A DNA stretch of 64,000 nt, from positions 1-64,000 of the forward strand of contig JAFMVE010000014.1 of the NCBI GenBank assembly GCA_025499705.1. The letters run 5' to 3'. The position numbers and the translations under genes are program-made. The notes beneath the pieces were generated by a model. The model was not told the origin of the DNA, did no database searches, and worked only from the letters and a program-made list of their open reading frames with translations. How positions within the stretch are numbered: the first letter of the stretch is position 1; each line of letters opens with the position of its first letter. Below are positions 62,345 to 64,000 of this stretch, in pieces. The stretch is from Carboxylicivirga caseinilyticus (lineage in GTDB: Bacteria; Bacteroidota; Bacteroidia; Bacteroidales; Marinilabiliaceae).

Positions 62345-63487
62345 TTAATTATATAAATCATCCAATGGATTTTTAATCCTTTTCAATTCTTTGTTACTTA
62401 CGTAAGTATAAATCTCTGTAGTTTTACTCGAACTATGTCCGAGCAATTCTTGTATGTATCTTAAATCTGTTCCTTGTTCCAGTAAATGAGTCGCAAAAGA
62501 ATGCCTGAGCATATGTGGAGTTACTCTTCTTTTTATTCCGGCTTTAAGTGCCGATCGTTTTAATACCTTTTGAATACTTGTTGTAGAATATGGTTCTCCA
62601 GGTGTAGCACCCTCAAATAACCAATACTTTGGCCTGTATTTCTTGTAGTATTCTCTTAATTCAATTAAAAGGTTCTTCGATAGTGTTGTATATCTATCCT
62701 TCTTTCCTTTTGCATTAATAATTCTAACCTGATATCTGTCCGAAATAATATCGTTAAGTTTTAAATGTATTAATTCACTTATCCTCAATCCAGCCGAATA
62801 TATTAAAGATAGAACACACCTTTGTTTTAAATTGTCAGTACATCTGAGAATCTTTACTACCTCTTCTCTGCTTAGTACTTTGGGTAAAGTATTTGAAGAT
62901 CTGGGACGCTCCAGTTTATAGTGTATCGGTTCTTGACCCAAAACCTTTTCGTAATAAAATTTAATGGCACTTATTCGCTGATTTTGTTCTGATGCGGATA
63001 TTTTATTTTCACGAATTAGTTTCAATAAGTATTCCGAGATTTGTTCATAGCTTATTTCATTAACATTTTGATCTTTAAATTCAAATACAAAATCCCTAAA
63101 GTAGGCCAGATATGTTCTTTTTGTGTTTTCGCTATATCTTTTCTCATCCAGATGCTTTGTATATGAATCCGGTATTTGAACCGTTTTTCGATACTCATAC
63201 TTCATATTAACAGGCACCTTAATGTCCTTATCTATACTTTGAGTATCATTTCGTTTGAGTAAAGCTTCATAATTTACAAAAGCTTTAGATTTCAAAGCAT
63301 GAAATACTGTATTTAAATTAAATTCTTGCAAAAATAAATACCAACATTTATTAGTATTACTCCAGTGCAATTTAAGTTCATCTTTTAGTTGTCGAATAAG
63401 TTCTTGATTAAACTCAAACTTAAAGAAAACTACTTTTTCACCTCGATGTATTCCTGGCTCAAGTATTATAATTGGTTTGGCTGGCAA
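62345..63487 (-). CDS. Integron-integrase-like tyrosine recombinase heading the array
   Basis: 380 residues. An N-terminal extension (about 1-115) precedes a SAM-like core-binding domain (about 120-200; RYSENTKRTYLAYFRDFVF). The catalytic domain has Arg in YSAGLRISELIHLKL, Lys in AKGKKDRYTTL, TPHMLRHSFATHLLEQGTD, IQELLGHSSSKTTEIY with the Tyr nucleophile, and ends IKNPLDDL, like the SPLD end of IntI. The extra helix insertion of true IntI between the Lys and HxxR motifs is absent. It is transcribed in the same direction as the cassettes, unlike most integrons, where intI diverges. Confidence 0.88.
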   Translation of the reverse strand: MPAKPIIILEPGIHRGEKVVFFKFEFNQELIRQLKDELKLHWSNTNKCWYLFLQEFNLNTVFHALKSKAFVNYEALLKRNDTQSIDKDIKVPVNMKYEYRKTVQIPDSYTKHLDEKRYSENTKRTYLAYFRDFVFEFKDQNVNEISYEQISEYLLKLIRENKISASEQNQRISAIKFYYEKVLGQEPIHYKLERPRSSNTLPKVLSREEVVKILRCTDNLKQRCVLSLIYSAGLRISELIHLKLNDIISDRYQVRIINAKGKKDRYTTLSKNLLIELREYYKKYRPKYWLFEGATPGEPYSTTSIQKVLKRSALKAGIKRRVTPHMLRHSFATHLLEQGTDLRYIQELLGHSSSKTTEIYTYVSNKELKRIKNPLDDLYN

Positions 63488-64000
63488 GAAACTTTAGTTT
63501 AAATTAATTATTCCATTTCTTATCTACAATATAACAAATTTTGATTAAAATCTACACAGCTTTATCTTGTTACAAACTCATCATTTTGCCATACATCTGC
63601 TCAAAAGCTGGAAAATCAAAGGTGGAAACCTTTATTATTTCTGCTATGATTATGGCTATACACCATCAAGTGAATCAGGTAAAGTAATGGTTATTCAACA
63701 ACAGTATTATATGAAGTAACTCACAACCGATTTTTGTAACCAACTCTTTAATTGTGTTTGAATCAAATATAAACTGGTAATACTGCACTTCTGGTAATGC
63801 TTCGCCATCTCACTCCCAATAGCACGCTATGAGTAAGTCGATGTTTGTAAGTCAATGACTATACTCTTTGTGCCCATCAACACTCATCATGCTCCCACAC
63901 AAACAGCAATTGTATAATTCCGACTTAGGTTTGATTACGAATCATAAAAAAACATATTTTTTTTGAAAATTCAAATGATACAGTTAAATCGAAGACCAAA
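63488..64000. other. Gene-poor region upstream of the recombinase
   Basis: About 510 AT-rich bases. Bases 63600-63719 (plus strand) read KSWKIKGGNLYYFCYDYGYT and on to a TAA at 63717. This looks like the C-terminal remnant of a coding sequence; no start or upstream part is intact. No attC-like palindrome is seen, so the array ends at the recombinase. Confidence 0.4.

Larger units (their letters stand above)
53447..63487 (-). mobile_element. Integron-like cassette array with its recombinase
   Basis: Reading the minus strand: recombinase, attI-like site, then five cassettes (62246-59786, 59601-58920, 58802-57636, 57516-55749, 55630-55010) and a sixth (54893-53563), each ending in an attC-like palindrome. 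Every cassette has matching inverted ends: GTTAGGCAAC, GTTACCGCCA, GTTGTGCGT, GTTAGTTGC, GTTACCTGCT and GTTGTGGGTA with their complements. Only a minority fit GTTRRRY. Genes are promoter-proximal and mostly on one strand, with stop codons at or inside the attC. Cargo is resistance and defence. The recombinase lacks the IntI-specific insertion, so this is integron-like rather than classical. Confidence 0.65.

Noticed and set aside
62345-63487. Classical class-type IntI integrase
   Set aside because: The IntI-specific inserted helix is missing and the gene runs with, not away from, the cassettes; only integron-like is claimed.
1-64000. tRNA genes as integration targets
   Set aside because: No cloverleaf-like sequence or tRNA 3' end was noticed at 4206, 53447 or elsewhere; the insertion site is explained better by the attC arm.

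Overview
The window looks like the accessory genome of a member of the Bacteroidota. The signs are the CTnDOT-type tyrosine integrase family, a DUF4248 gene, a CzcA pump fused to its outer-membrane channel, an ErmF-like rRNA methylase, Bacteroidota-style promoter boxes (TTTG / TAnnTTTG), and few Shine-Dalgarno sequences. No rRNA or tRNA gene and no housekeeping operon was recognised.

Two nested mobile systems explain almost everything. The outer one is an integron-like cassette array. It is headed at the right end by a tyrosine recombinase (62345-63487, minus strand) and an attI-like site (about 62237-62330), and runs leftwards to base 1. Each cassette is AT-rich and carries mostly minus-strand genes. 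Cassettes are separated by attC-like imperfect palindromes of about 125-200 bp, and each cassette is bounded by its own 9-10 bp inverted signature beginning GTT and ending AAC. Cargo, right to left: a cytosine-5 methyltransferase with an HNH endonuclease; a lipoprotein; an ErmF-like methylase with an attenuator-like leader (the only plus-strand cassette gene); an ABC-F ATPase; an unknown protein; a DUF4062 protein; then, beyond a large interruption, a cassette with no convincing gene and a SIR2 + HerA (Nezha-type) defence pair.

The interruption (about 4206-53446) is itself an integrated element. The repeats GGTTGGCGGTAT (left) and GGTTTGCGGTAT (right) flank it inside one attC arm, so its removal would rebuild an intact attC-like site. 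From left to right it holds: an integrase, small regulatory and accessory genes, a primase-helicase, and an iteron-like array (11479-11715); cargo made of a type III restriction-modification system enclosing an ATPase/TOPRIM pair, then a Fur-controlled divalent-metal efflux cluster (18369-27910); then a plus-strand block (28348-49979) resembling a virion and lysis module, and finally an ABC-three-component conflict system (50353-53234).

The 28348-49979 block has a repeat-built fibre-like protein, several membrane-anchored proteins, a virion-type muramidase candidate, several small beta-rich proteins, a holin-like protein and a GH108-type lysozyme. I see no terminase, portal, tape measure or tail sheath. 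It may be a tailless, possibly membrane-containing prophage-like element. It also encodes 'polyvalent' enzymes (methyltransferase, strawberry-notch helicase, zincin protein, Lys-rich protein) and a RecA/RadA-like ATPase. The ATPase appears to be made by a -1 ribosomal frameshift at a textbook slippery heptamer followed by an 11-bp stem-loop (47958-48002).

All functional names come from motif recognition by eye; no database search was run.
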